Position numbers and translations under genes: made by a program
Notes under the pieces: model-generated
Seen by the model: the letters and a program-made list of their open reading frames with translations, nothing else
What the model was told of the DNA's origin: nothing
Databases searched by the model: none
Assembly: GCA_965228775.1 (NCBI GenBank)
Contig: OZ245840.1
Span: 2,418,001-2,482,000, forward strand
Direction: 5' to 3'
Source of the DNA: JANQMY01 sp965228775
GTDB lineage: Bacteria; Pseudomonadota; Alphaproteobacteria; JANQMY01
Length of the DNA: 64,000 nt
Shown here: positions 48,136-56,706 of the stretch, one piece after another
How the letters are laid out: each line of letters begins with the position of its first letter
Numbering within the stretch: position 1 is the stretch's first letter

Positions 48136-50439
48136 GACGAACGGATCGAAGTGGACGAGCCCTAACAAGATCCAAAGTGCGGGCACCAATGTAACCGTCA
48201 AGGCCAAAGCTGTCGCCGCGACCGTAAAAACAAGGCGCCCTGCATCCGCCGTGAAATCCAGTGGTGCGAGCGTCCAGATCCAGAACACAGCCATCATCGT
48301 GGACAGCATGACGATCCAGGGCCACCACACCATGTGCAGATGGTAAAGCCCCTGGGATGTTTCGGTCTCACTGTCGTCTTCCATGCCGTGCATGGCCCCC
48401 ACGGCATATACCAGCATGGCAGCCGCCAGCCCTACGGACATAAGGAAGATCGGAATGTCCGCAGGCAGCGCCCCGCTGCCCCCAAACGGGCCGATCACAT
48501 ACATTACCGCTGCAAAGCATCCAATCACGACGATGCCGGTAACCGGTGCGCGCCAGTCCCGGAAGATTGCAAACATCAAGATGAGAAGCCCAAGAATAAG
48601 CGTCGGCCAGGTCTGATAGATTCCCTTCATGGACAGGATCGGCACCACTGCCCCGAGAGCCGCGGGCCCCGCCAAAGCGGACACTTTCACTCCCGGCACC
48701 TCGTTCTCGTCGGCAAACGCTTTCGCCGCGGCATTGACTTCCGACACCGACGAAGGCGACTTATCCGCCAAGACCATCCGTATGGGGAATATACGGCAGC
48801 CGAAACTGTATTGGCTTGCATTACTCATGGATCCCAACACTTGCACAAGGGCGCTGTCACTTATCGGCACCGAAACCTTGCGCAGATCATTGCCGCGCCA
48901 CCCCGCCACCATTTCCCGCACCTCAAATGGCAACGCTTCCACCGCGGCCACAGAGGGCACATTTGCAAGACGCCAGGCCAGGCGATCCAAATAGTCGATG
49001 ATTGCCGGATCGGCGCAGCCATCCCGATTGGCCTGCACATAGATCGTGCCGGGATGGGCAGCTTTGGGAAACCACGCTTCGAAGATGTCAGGCTGATTGA
49101 CACGCTGAACAGCGAGCCCTTCATCCAGGCTGAACAGACGCCATGCCTTCACATCTTGCGGCAGCGGGTAGGCCAGCGAAAACAGAACCAAACTGAACAG
49201 CACAGCCACCAAGGGCACGACAACACGGCTTGCTTTTTTGAGAGGCCGTAATTGCCGCCGAATGGCAGAGCCTTTACTCGGCGGATGAGACGGCCCCCGC
49301 CAGCCCAACAGGGCAGGTAACAGAATGATCGTCGAGATCATCGTGAAAACCAAAGAAACCAACCCAAAGAGAGCTTGTCCCCTTAGGCTTGGGATCTGGA
49401 AGAACGACCAAGAGGCGATGAAGAACCCAAAGACCAGATAGTTGACCAGCGGCACCCCAAAGGCTGCATGCATCGCCCGGCCAGCCGCAATATCCGGGGA
49501 ATGGCTCTTTCGTTTCGCGTCTTCATATCGATGTGCCCGCATCGCGCCGTCGAGAACACCAATGACAAAGATGATGGCGGCAATCAGCACACACGACGCT
49601 GTCATTTCGATATTGAGCCACGCAGCTGCCCCCACTGACCACATGGCCGCCAGAGCCGGGCAGAACATGACGAAAGCAGTGGACCGGGGTGTCACCAGCA
49701 TCAACAGCCCAATCGCCAAGAACCCAAGAGAAGCTACGACCAAAAGACGGCTGGTATACCAAACCGTGGTCTCGTCAGCGACTTCGAAGGGGCGTCCTTG
49801 TACATAGAGCTGATACCCTTCCGCGGCGAAGGGCGCCCTGATCTGTTCTTCAAAATTTTTCGCAATCTCTCTGTAAGCAGAGGGCTTTCCCTCCCGCAAC
49901 AACAACGGATCAAGCTCGGCGATCACCAGCGACGCTTTCATGTCGCGCGAGACCCATCGGGAATGGTGGTCGCCACGAATGATGCGCCGGCGCATCTCGG
50001 GAAAATCCCATTCCCATTGCCCCTCTTCGGCCGTGCTCCTTTGGGATGCCACAGGCACCTGCAGGGGGCCGGATTGGGTTTTCAAAACAGTTGTCGTATC
50101 GGCGCTCAGTATTGTGCGCACCGACCCCAGCATGACCCCAGGAATAGCCTCTAGGCCTGCAGCCAGCTCTTCGAGCTGATCCAGATAGTCCTTTGTCAGG
50201 ATTTCGCCCTTTGGCGCCGGTACGGCGATCATGATCGGGTCGGACCGGGCAGGCACATTCACATAGTCATTATGGGCGGCCACGATCGGGTGGGAAAGGT
50301 CCAACGCGGCATTCGGGCGTGGGATGTCAATGCGCACATCCATCGCAAAATAGGCGGTCAGAAAGGTAAGGGCGCCGACAAGCGTGAAGGTGGGCAACCG
50401 GCCATAGGTAATCCACCATTCGATGCTTCTAGCGACCAT
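48094..50439 (-). CDS. MMPL/RND-family exporter
   Basis: A 781-residue inner-membrane protein with RND topology: helix 1 (about 14-33), a periplasmic loop of about 210 residues, helices near 235-395, a helix near 415, a second loop of about 200 residues and five further helices to the end. Sequence blocks such as GFFIASWSFFQIPSLRGQALFGLVSLVFTMISTIILLPALLGW are characteristic of the MMPL/sterol-sensing branch. Substrates of this branch are often lipids or hopanoids. No adaptor or outer-membrane protein is next to it. The C-terminal residues (PTDEASSPYG) are encoded by a 22-bp tandem repeat and thus newly formed. Confidence 0.88.
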   Translation of the reverse strand: MVARSIEWWITYGRLPTFTLVGALTFLTAYFAMDVRIDIPRPNAALDLSHPIVAAHNDYVNVPARSDPIMIAVPAPKGEILTKDYLDQLEELAAGLEAIPGVMLGSVRTILSADTTTVLKTQSGPLQVPVASQRSTAEEGQWEWDFPEMRRRIIRGDHHSRWVSRDMKASLVIAELDPLLLREGKPSAYREIAKNFEEQIRAPFAAEGYQLYVQGRPFEVADETTVWYTSRLLVVASLGFLAIGLLMLVTPRSTAFVMFCPALAAMWSVGAAAWLNIEMTASCVLIAAIIFVIGVLDGAMRAHRYEDAKRKSHSPDIAAGRAMHAAFGVPLVNYLVFGFFIASWSFFQIPSLRGQALFGLVSLVFTMISTIILLPALLGWRGPSHPPSKGSAIRRQLRPLKKASRVVVPLVAVLFSLVLFSLAYPLPQDVKAWRLFSLDEGLAVQRVNQPDIFEAWFPKAAHPGTIYVQANRDGCADPAIIDYLDRLAWRLANVPSVAAVEALPFEVREMVAGWRGNDLRKVSVPISDSALVQVLGSMSNASQYSFGCRIFPIRMVLADKSPSSVSEVNAAAKAFADENEVPGVKVSALAGPAALGAVVPILSMKGIYQTWPTLILGLLILMFAIFRDWRAPVTGIVVIGCFAAVMYVIGPFGGSGALPADIPIFLMSVGLAAAMLVYAVGAMHGMEDDSETETSQGLYHLHMVWWPWIVMLSTMMAVFWIWTLAPLDFTADAGRLVFTVAATALALTVTLVPALWILLGLVHFDPFVHHPPTDEASSPYG

Positions 50440-50705
50440 CGTTTTTTCTGTTCCCGCACCGGCTTATCACTCGCAAGCGATCCGCCATTTCCGACAAGCC
50501 CGCCCAAAAAACGGTGGGGTTAGCTACAGACTATTCGGGTTAACAACGTTTTAACGGCTTGCTTGTTACAAAGAAAGTTGACGCTCGTGTCACTTTTTGT
50601 TGTTTCGTCAACATCTGCGCACTACATTACAAAAATGCCCATCGAATTGGTTGCCTGGCAGGCGGTACTGGCCTGCCCTTGGGCCTTTGTATTTCGGAGA
50701 CACGG
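50440..50705. promoter_or_regulatory. Leader region of the intact di-iron gene
   Basis: This spacer contains an inverted pair GTTGACG (50577-50583) / CGTCAAC (50606-50612), with TTGACG a possible -35 element, and a hairpin GGCAGGC / GCCTGCC (50657-50677) about 30 bp before the ATG. They may govern transcription or attenuation of the di-iron gene, but none is a match to a named element. Confidence 0.35.
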
Positions 50706-51827
50706 ATGACCACCATTCAGATTACTAAGGACAATGCCTACAACGCCGTTGCCCCAGACGATTTCCCGTCGATGATGGAAGTCGATCGGTATGGCGAACG
50801 CTCTACTGCCTTCGATAAGATTATTTCAGCGACCCACGATCATTTTTGGGATCCGCTGGACAAGAAATACATCGATTTTGACCAGCCATTTGATCTTCAG
50901 ACTCAAGCCATTATTCCAGAGGAAATGGTGCCGTCGCTGCAAACGCGTGTCGCTGAAATGCTGAAGCCCGAGCAGCGCGTGCCTTACATCAATGCCAATG
51001 CCCGCTGGATGCTGTCGGCGATTCTTCACGGCGAACAAGGCGCCCTGTCTCTTTCAGCAAGCCTCTGCCATATTTTGCGTGACCCTGGCGCCCAGGAATA
51101 CGCCGCCAATCAGGCCCGCGAAGAAGCCCGCCACGTCGCAGGCTTTACCAAATACATACAGGCCCGTTGGGGCACACCGCTTCCCGTCGGCGCAACGCTT
51201 GGCAGTCTCTTGAACGAGATGGTCAACGCACCGGAGGTCTACAAGAAGATCGTCGGCATGCAGATGCTGGTGGAAGGCCTGGCCATGGGCGCGTTCGCCA
51301 CATTCTATTCCAAGTCCAACGATCCGCTGCTCGTCCGCCTCATGCAGCTGGTGATGACCGACGAAGCGTTCCACCACAAATTCGGAAAAATTTGGGCAGA
51401 CAAGACGATCCCCAAAATCTCCGAAGAAGAACACAATATGATCGAAGACTGGGCGGCAAACTGCTTCCAGGTCTTGCTGTTCAACCTGGTCAATCCGGAG
51501 CAGATGAAAGTCATCTACGCGCCGTTCGGTCTGGACTGGCAGGACGTCATGTCCGCGCTGGAAGAGGCGATTACCGACGACATGCGCCGCGAACGCATGC
51601 AGGAAGGCACGGACATCTTCCGCGTTTTGATCAAGACCCTGCTTAAAGCCGGAATCATCACCGATCGTACGAAGCCGTTCTATGCCACCTATGTGGACAT
51701 GGATGAGCTGAAGGCAGAAGGGGACGAAATGATCGGTGACGCGATCGCCGAAGAAGGCATCAAGTTCCTCAAGACAGTCAATTTCGGCACCAATGAGAAC
51801 GCCTTGAAGGGCGTCGCCGCCGAGTAA
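50706..51827 (+). CDS. Ferritin-like di-iron carboxylate protein, intact paralogue
   Basis: A 373-residue soluble protein, the intact relative of the interrupted gene at 17203. Ligands for a carboxylate-bridged di-iron centre are Glu110 (HGEQG), Glu140-x-x-His143 (EEARH), Glu190 (VEGLA) and Glu220-x-x-His223 (DEAFHH), the spacing found in the R2-like, desaturase and BMM folds. Long stretches equal the paralogue (HGEQGALSLSASLCHILRDP, VGMQMLVEGLAMGAF), whereas residues 62-100 differ freely. The C-terminal 95 residues (EEAITDDMRRER, KTLLKAGIITDRT) form the part missing in the other copy after its stop. Reaction unknown: a ribonucleotide-reductase-like or oxygenase role is possible. A terminator follows. 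Confidence 0.82.
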   Translation: MTTIQITKDNAYNAVAPDDFPSMMEVDRYGERSTAFDKIISATHDHFWDPLDKKYIDFDQPFDLQTQAIIPEEMVPSLQTRVAEMLKPEQRVPYINANARWMLSAILHGEQGALSLSASLCHILRDPGAQEYAANQAREEARHVAGFTKYIQARWGTPLPVGATLGSLLNEMVNAPEVYKKIVGMQMLVEGLAMGAFATFYSKSNDPLLVRLMQLVMTDEAFHHKFGKIWADKTIPKISEEEHNMIEDWAANCFQVLLFNLVNPEQMKVIYAPFGLDWQDVMSALEEAITDDMRRERMQEGTDIFRVLIKTLLKAGIITDRTKPFYATYVDMDELKAEGDEMIGDAIAEEGIKFLKTVNFGTNENALKGVAAE

Positions 51828-51850
51828 GCGAAAACACAATCAGTTTCGGA

Positions 51851-51879
51851 AAGGCCCCGCATTGTTGGGGCCTTTTTTG
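51851..51879 (+). terminator. Rho-independent terminator after the intact di-iron gene
   Basis: AAGGCCCC (51851-51858), loop GCATTGTT, GGGGCCTT (51867-51874) then TTTT. Strong stem and U-tract, 23 bp after the stop. Confidence 0.9.
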
Positions 51880-51909
51880 TTTCTGAGCCTGAGGCAGTAG
51901 ACTGCCTTC

Positions 51910-52374
51910 ATGACGGACCTTCCTTTATTCGGCGCCCCCAACGAAAAAGCAGCCGCTCTTGCACGCGGCATCACCCGTATGTTTACCGCGATGAACTGCA
52001 GCACAATCTGGGAAATGACCTTGGCCAATGGCCGCCGCGCAGACGTAGCCGTTCTCCACCCCAATAACCACATCACATTGGTGGAGATCAAAACAAGCCT
52101 CGCGGACTTTAAGGCCGACAACAAGTGGCCGGAATATCTAGACTTCTGCGACAGGCTTTTCTTTGCGGTGCCGGAGGATTTTGATCTGTCCCTTTTGCCG
52201 GAAGAGGCCGGCATCATCATCGCGGACCGCTATGGTGCGGAGATTGTGCGTGAAGCGCCTGAAGAGCGGCTCAATGCAGCACGGCGTAAAGCCGTCACCC
52301 TGCGGTTCGCCCACTTGGCGGCATCACGGCTGCAGCGGGTCATCGATCCGGAATTGCCCTTCGGACATGAATAG
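51910..52374 (+). CDS. mmcB: MmcB-family DNA repair protein
   Basis: A 154-residue protein of the MmcB (DUF1052) family, found in alphaproteobacteria and connected in Caulobacter with repair of mitomycin damage. The nuclease-like PD-(D/E)XK pattern is visible: EMTLANGRRADVAVLHPNNHITLVEIKTSLADFKADNKWPEY (D..............EIK), then CDRLFFAVPEDFDLSLLPEEAGIIIADRYGAEIVRE. No LexA-type GTTC-N7-GTTC box was found in the short upstream region, so SOS control is not supported here. It is convergent with the GGDEF/EAL-like gene. Confidence 0.9.
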   Translation: MTDLPLFGAPNEKAAALARGITRMFTAMNCSTIWEMTLANGRRADVAVLHPNNHITLVEIKTSLADFKADNKWPEYLDFCDRLFFAVPEDFDLSLLPEEAGIIIADRYGAEIVREAPEERLNAARRKAVTLRFAHLAASRLQRVIDPELPFGHE

Positions 52375-52388
52375 AGAACAGAAACAGC

Positions 52389-53636
52389 TTAGGCGAAGGA
52401 GCCGTATCCACGTGATGCGGATGGCGCTTGTTCGAACAATTTGAACCCTAACTCCTGACCTCGCAGCATGTTTTCATGGCCCGAGGCGCCACACAAAACC
52501 AAATCGGGAAAAGGCGGCGCCATGGAAAGCAACCAGGCCATAACTTCCTGTGCGTTTTCGCCGCCTTGGGTAAGGGTTTCCACGTCTATCAGTAGAAGCG
52601 AAAAACTTTCGACCAGATCGGGATCGATGTCGATCACCGACACAGAGTGCAACCCGACCCCAATCCCCACATCATTGAGGAAATCCCGAACATAGGCGAA
52701 GTCGCGCATGTTGCGCTGAACATCATCATGCCGGATCGCTATGCTCAACGGCTGAGCGCAGTAATCAGACCAGATATTCGAGAACGATAGGAACTCCGTA
52801 CTCAGTAGAGTGGAGAGCCGAAACTTGAAAACGGGCGGGCTCATGCATTCCGCCAGCACACCGGCCAATCCGGCCAATAAGCGCCGCTCGGCCAGCAAAG
52901 ATACGCTTTCGGCAAAAGCGCCGTTTTGGCTCACGTCCACGCCAGGCAGGAAGTACGTCTCTAAAGACTGCGGCGGCATGTCGATGACATCATAGGCCGC
53001 CTTGCCGGCGTCTTCGCCAACGCGGATAATCTGCGGAATATCAATCAGTGCACGAATGGGTATGGGGCCGAGAATGGTGTCGACGGACGCGTTGGGCCCG
53101 CGCGCCTCTTCGTCCGGCACCAGCACATCATCTTCCACGTCCCCTTCCGCAACGCGGCTCCGGCCAGCTTTGGACGCAACATCATAATGGACTGTGCGTC
53201 CGGTCGGTCCGTGGGGCACGCCTTGCTTCTGCCGCTGAACCGCATCGCGGAAATCCTCATAAGCGTGTTCGAGGTCGAACCACGTGCAAAAAGTGCTGAC
53301 ACCCGGCCCACGCCCAAAGTTGATGTATCGGTCTTCGCGGAACGTATGAATGAGCTTGTAGACAACGCGCTCCATCATCTCCAGATCCACGCCCATCAAA
53401 AGGATGAAGACAATGTCGTCATTCTGAAGCCGGAAGAACTCGCCGCCGCTATTTCTCAGGAGCGGCTGAACAAGTTTGTAAACGAATTCGATTTCCCGCT
53501 CGTCGCGGTTATGCGGCTGAAGCTGGGACAGACGCAGCATGACGGCTTTTCGCCCCTGACGGTGGTGGCGCAACTGTTCCACATAGTCAATCAGTCGGCT
53601 TTCAGCATCTTTGCGTTGGTTTTGGGCGTTCAGCAC
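52389..53636 (-). CDS. Degenerate GGDEF/EAL-like protein, GTG start
   Basis: A 415-residue protein that seems built from two worn signalling domains. Residues about 30-100 resemble a GGDEF fold (AVMLRLSQLQPHNRDEREIEFVYKLVQPLL, GGEFFRLQNDDIVFILL in place of GGDEF, METLERVVYKLIHTF). Residues about 250-390 resemble an EAL barrel without its catalytic Glu (EFLSFSNIWSDYC, PLSIAIRHDDVQRNMRDFAYVRDFLNDVGI, LLLIDVETLTQGG). The catalytic residues of both enzymes are absent, so it could be a c-di-GMP receptor or merely a structural protein. It starts with GTG and is divergent from hldE. The family assignment is by pattern and unverified. Confidence 0.55.
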   Translation of the reverse strand: MLNAQNQRKDAESRLIDYVEQLRHHRQGRKAVMLRLSQLQPHNRDEREIEFVYKLVQPLLRNSGGEFFRLQNDDIVFILLMGVDLEMMERVVYKLIHTFREDRYINFGRGPGVSTFCTWFDLEHAYEDFRDAVQRQKQGVPHGPTGRTVHYDVASKAGRSRVAEGDVEDDVLVPDEEARGPNASVDTILGPIPIRALIDIPQIIRVGEDAGKAAYDVIDMPPQSLETYFLPGVDVSQNGAFAESVSLLAERRLLAGLAGVLAECMSPPVFKFRLSTLLSTEFLSFSNIWSDYCAQPLSIAIRHDDVQRNMRDFAYVRDFLNDVGIGVGLHSVSVIDIDPDLVESFSLLLIDVETLTQGGENAQEVMAWLLSMAPPFPDLVLCGASGHENMLRGQELGFKLFEQAPSASRGYGSFA

Positions 53637-53750
53637 GGGACTCTCGATACAATTTGGCTTAGCCGACCATAATCCGGCGCCGTTACCATCTTCTTAACCA
53701 TGTTTCGGAAGGGTGGCTTTGGGCCCTTTCTGCCCCTATGATCGCGCGCC

Positions 53751-55244
53751 ATGACCACAGTTTCTTCCCATGCGGGCCGTCTCGCCCAGCTGATCGACAG
53801 CTTTTCCGGAAAGCACATTCTTTGTGTCGGAGACGTGATGCTGGACCGCTATGTGTATGGCGCTGTCAAACGAATCTCGCCGGAAGCGCCGATCCCTGTG
53901 CTGGCCATCGATTCTGAGCGCGCCATGCTGGGCGCCGCCGGAAATGTGGTGCGGAACATCGTCGCCTTAGGAGGCAGCGCTTCTTTACTGGGGGCCATCG
54001 GCGACGACGATGCGGGCCGTGAAATCCTGCGTTTGATCCAAGACGAACCCCGCCTTGAGGCAAACCTGCTCACGGTCCCGGGCCGTAAAACCACTGTCAA
54101 AACGCGCTTTGTAGCAGGTGCCCAGCAGCTGCTCCGCACCGACTCCGAAGATGTGGCCGCCTTGGACGCAGCGCTTGAAGAAAGGCTGGTGCGCGCCTTT
54201 GAAGCTCAACTAGATGATACCGACGCCGTCATCTTGTCGGACTACGCCAAGGGTGTTCTATCGCTTCGGGTCCTGCCGAAACTGATCGAGGCCGCCCGGA
54301 AAGCGCAAAAGCCTGTAATTGTCGACCCCAAGAACGAAGACTTCAGTGTCTATCGAGGCGTCACGGTGATTAAACCCAACGCCCTCGAAGTTGAACGGGC
54401 GACAGGCATTCCGTGCACAGATAACAACGCCGCGGCGCGGGCCGGACAAAAAGCACTCGCAGCCTCAGACGCGCAAGCATTGGTGATTACACGGTCGGAA
54501 AAAGGCATGACAGTGGTGTCCGCGGATCACCCAGACGGTTTGCATATCAGCCCGCAAGCCGCCGAAGTGTTCGATGTCTCAGGCGCCGGCGACACCTGCT
54601 GTGCCGCGCTGGGGTTGGCGGTCGCCGCCGAAGGTGGTTTCGCGGACGCCGCAGAGCTTGCCAATTTGGCAGGCAGCTTGGCTGTTGCCAAGATGGGGAC
54701 CGTGACAGTCACACAGCAAGAAATGTCGCATTCCCTGCAAGCACAAGCCTTAGAGGGGGCGGAAGCCAAGATCAAGGTTCTCCAGCAAGCCAGTGAGAAA
54801 GTCGCTCAATGGCGGCGCAAAGGGTTGTCCGTAGGATTCACCAATGGCTGCTTTGACCTGCTGCATCCGGGTCATGTGTCATTGCTCGCCCAAGCCCGCG
54901 AACAATGCGACCGCCTGATCGTCGGCCTTAACACAGATGCATCAATCAAGCGCCTAAAGGGCGAAGGACGCCCGATTAATCCGGAGATGGCGCGGGCCGT
55001 AGTGCTGGCCTCCCTGGAAACCGTAGATATGGTTGTTCTGTTTGCGGAGGATACGCCGCTAAAGCTGATCGAAGCAATCAAGCCGGATGTGTTGGTAAAG
55101 GGGGCTGATTACACCATCGAGACCGTTGTCGGCAGCGATGTGGTCCAATCATACGGCGGCAAGGTCTTCCTTGCGAAACTGAAACCAGGCCACTCCACCA
55201 CCGACACCATCACCAAAATGTCTGCCACGAAGGCCGCCTCATGA
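53751..55244 (+). CDS. hldE: Bifunctional D-beta-heptose 7-phosphate kinase / 1-phosphate adenylyltransferase
   Basis: A 497-residue cytoplasmic enzyme of ADP-heptose synthesis for the lipopolysaccharide inner core. The N-terminal ribokinase-like domain (about 1-330) has LCVGDVMLDRYVYG, VVRNIVALGG and the ATP/catalytic motif DVSGAGDTCCAALGLAVA. The C-terminal nucleotidyltransferase domain (about 350-497) has FTNGCFDLLHPGHVSLLAQA with the HxGH motif, and VKGADYTIETVVGSDVV, GGKVFLAKLKPGHSTT. Length and domain order match HldE (477 in E. coli). The TGA overlaps hldD by 4 bp (ATGA). Confidence 0.97.
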   Translation: MTTVSSHAGRLAQLIDSFSGKHILCVGDVMLDRYVYGAVKRISPEAPIPVLAIDSERAMLGAAGNVVRNIVALGGSASLLGAIGDDDAGREILRLIQDEPRLEANLLTVPGRKTTVKTRFVAGAQQLLRTDSEDVAALDAALEERLVRAFEAQLDDTDAVILSDYAKGVLSLRVLPKLIEAARKAQKPVIVDPKNEDFSVYRGVTVIKPNALEVERATGIPCTDNNAAARAGQKALAASDAQALVITRSEKGMTVVSADHPDGLHISPQAAEVFDVSGAGDTCCAALGLAVAAEGGFADAAELANLAGSLAVAKMGTVTVTQQEMSHSLQAQALEGAEAKIKVLQQASEKVAQWRRKGLSVGFTNGCFDLLHPGHVSLLAQAREQCDRLIVGLNTDASIKRLKGEGRPINPEMARAVVLASLETVDMVVLFAEDTPLKLIEAIKPDVLVKGADYTIETVVGSDVVQSYGGKVFLAKLKPGHSTTDTITKMSATKAAS

Positions 55245-56227
55245 TCATCGTTACAGGTGGCGCGGGTTTTATCGGCTCCAACGTCGTTGCCGGGCTGTCG
55301 GCGCAAGGCGGGGACGACATTGTCGTCAGCGATTGGCTTGGCAATGAAGACAAATGGCGCAATCTTGCCAAGCATAATGTGCGCGACATCGTTGTTCCTG
55401 AGCTTCTTCCCGAATATCTAACAAAACACAGCACAGCCATTACGGCGATCATTCATCTCGGGGCCATTTCCGCCACCACCGAAACCGACGTGGATCTGAT
55501 TGTCCGCAACAATATCCGACTGTCCAACGATTTGTGGGATTGGTGCACGGAGCATCATGTGCCGTTTATCTATGCGTCTTCCGCGGCGACCTATGGCGGG
55601 GGTGAACACGGGTTCGACGACGACAATGACCTATCGGCGATCTCCAAGCTCCAGCCGTTGAACGCGTATGGCTGGTCTAAACAATTGTTCGACAAGCGGG
55701 TTCTCTCGGATGTTGGGGCCGGACGGCCCTGCCCACCCCATTGGGCCGGATTGAAGTTCTTCAATGTGTATGGCCCTAACGAATATCACAAAGGCTCTAT
55801 GAAAAGCGTCATCGCGCATATCTTTCCGCAAGCGGAAAAAGGCGATGCGGTGTCGTTGTTCAAGTCTCACCGCCCGGACTTCGCCGATGGTGGCCAAAAG
55901 AGAGACTTCGTATTCGTCAAAGATTGTGTAGATGTGGTGCTCTGGCTGTTGGAGCAGCCTTCGGCCAATGGCATCTTCAATCTCGGCACGGGCAAAGCCC
56001 GCACTTTTGAAGATCTTGCAAAGGCAACTTTCGCAGCGCTCAATCGTCAGGCCAAAATCGTCTACCGTGATACGCCCATTCAGATTCGGGACAAGTATCA
56101 GTACTTCACCGAAGCCAAGATGGACCGCTTAAGACAAGCGGGCTATTCGAATGCATTCACGGAGCTAGAGGACGGCGTTGCGGATTATGTGCGCACCCAT
56201 CTCCAGCAGGAAGATCCGTACAGGTAG
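55241..56227 (+). CDS. hldD: ADP-L-glycero-D-manno-heptose 6-epimerase
   Basis: A 328-residue NADP-dependent SDR epimerase, also named RfaD, that turns ADP-D-glycero- into ADP-L-glycero-manno-heptose. GGAGFIGSNVV is the cofactor loop, SSAATYGGG carries the catalytic serine area and NAYGWSKQLFD the YxxxK pair. LKFFNVYGPNEYHKGSMKSVI and the substrate loop match the HldD pattern. It overlaps hldE by 4 bp and is followed after 5 bp by a small membrane protein gene. The combined presence of hldE, hldD and an LpxL-type gene indicates a heptose-containing lipopolysaccharide. Confidence 0.96.
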   Translation: MIIVTGGAGFIGSNVVAGLSAQGGDDIVVSDWLGNEDKWRNLAKHNVRDIVVPELLPEYLTKHSTAITAIIHLGAISATTETDVDLIVRNNIRLSNDLWDWCTEHHVPFIYASSAATYGGGEHGFDDDNDLSAISKLQPLNAYGWSKQLFDKRVLSDVGAGRPCPPHWAGLKFFNVYGPNEYHKGSMKSVIAHIFPQAEKGDAVSLFKSHRPDFADGGQKRDFVFVKDCVDVVLWLLEQPSANGIFNLGTGKARTFEDLAKATFAALNRQAKIVYRDTPIQIRDKYQYFTEAKMDRLRQAGYSNAFTELEDGVADYVRTHLQQEDPYR

Positions 56228-56232
56228 GGCCC

Positions 56233-56706
56233 GTGGACGCCAAACCGCCTTATTCATCAACTGGATTTGTACTGACCACCGGTAGGGCCATGCTGTTCTT
56301 CAGCACGCTTCTTATGGCCTTAGTGGTATTGGGTCTTCTGGTTGCAGGCGGCGGCCAAAGCTTTGGCCTGAGCGGCCCTATGGCTTTGTTTATCGCGGCC
56401 GGTCTTTATCTGGCACTCGGCGCGAGCTGGGGACTGGCCTATACGAAATATGCAGATTACCCGGATCGGCGCGATCTACTGATTGTGGGGGCCCTTGTTA
56501 GTCCAGCGATCATGGTGGTTGCCATCTTGATCATCGGTGCCTATTGGCCGCCGGAATTTCTTCAAGGCGAAGAGGCCGTCCCGCTTTTCGCCATTGTCTT
56601 GCAGCTTGCGATCATTTACGTCGCTCTGGCACTCTCGTCGGGCCTTCAGATTTTCGGAATCGCTATCGCACTGCGCTTCTTTTTCAAGATCAAAGTGCCG
56701 TTTTAG
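56233..56706 (+). CDS. Small four-helix membrane protein, GTG start
   Basis: A 157-residue membrane protein with about four helices (near 20-44, 50-72, 82-104 and 118-150). No known motif or family is apparent. The start is GTG, 5 bp after the hldD stop; an ATG 19 codons later, right at the first helix, is an alternative. Its 3' end overlaps that of the convergent ftsY by 17 bp. Co-transcription with hldE-hldD suggests an envelope role, which is inference. Confidence 0.65.
   Translation: MDAKPPYSSTGFVLTTGRAMLFFSTLLMALVVLGLLVAGGGQSFGLSGPMALFIAAGLYLALGASWGLAYTKYADYPDRRDLLIVGALVSPAIMVVAILIIGAYWPPEFLQGEEAVPLFAIVLQLAIIYVALALSSGLQIFGIAIALRFFFKIKVPF

Noticed and set aside
48334..49251. A 305-codon plus-strand frame
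   Set aside because: Antisense to the MMPL exporter; rich in His, Arg and Pro as expected of a shadow frame.
51828..51909. A LexA box before mmcB
   Set aside because: No GTTC-N7-GTTC or GAAC-N7-GAAC arrangement occurs in the spacer.
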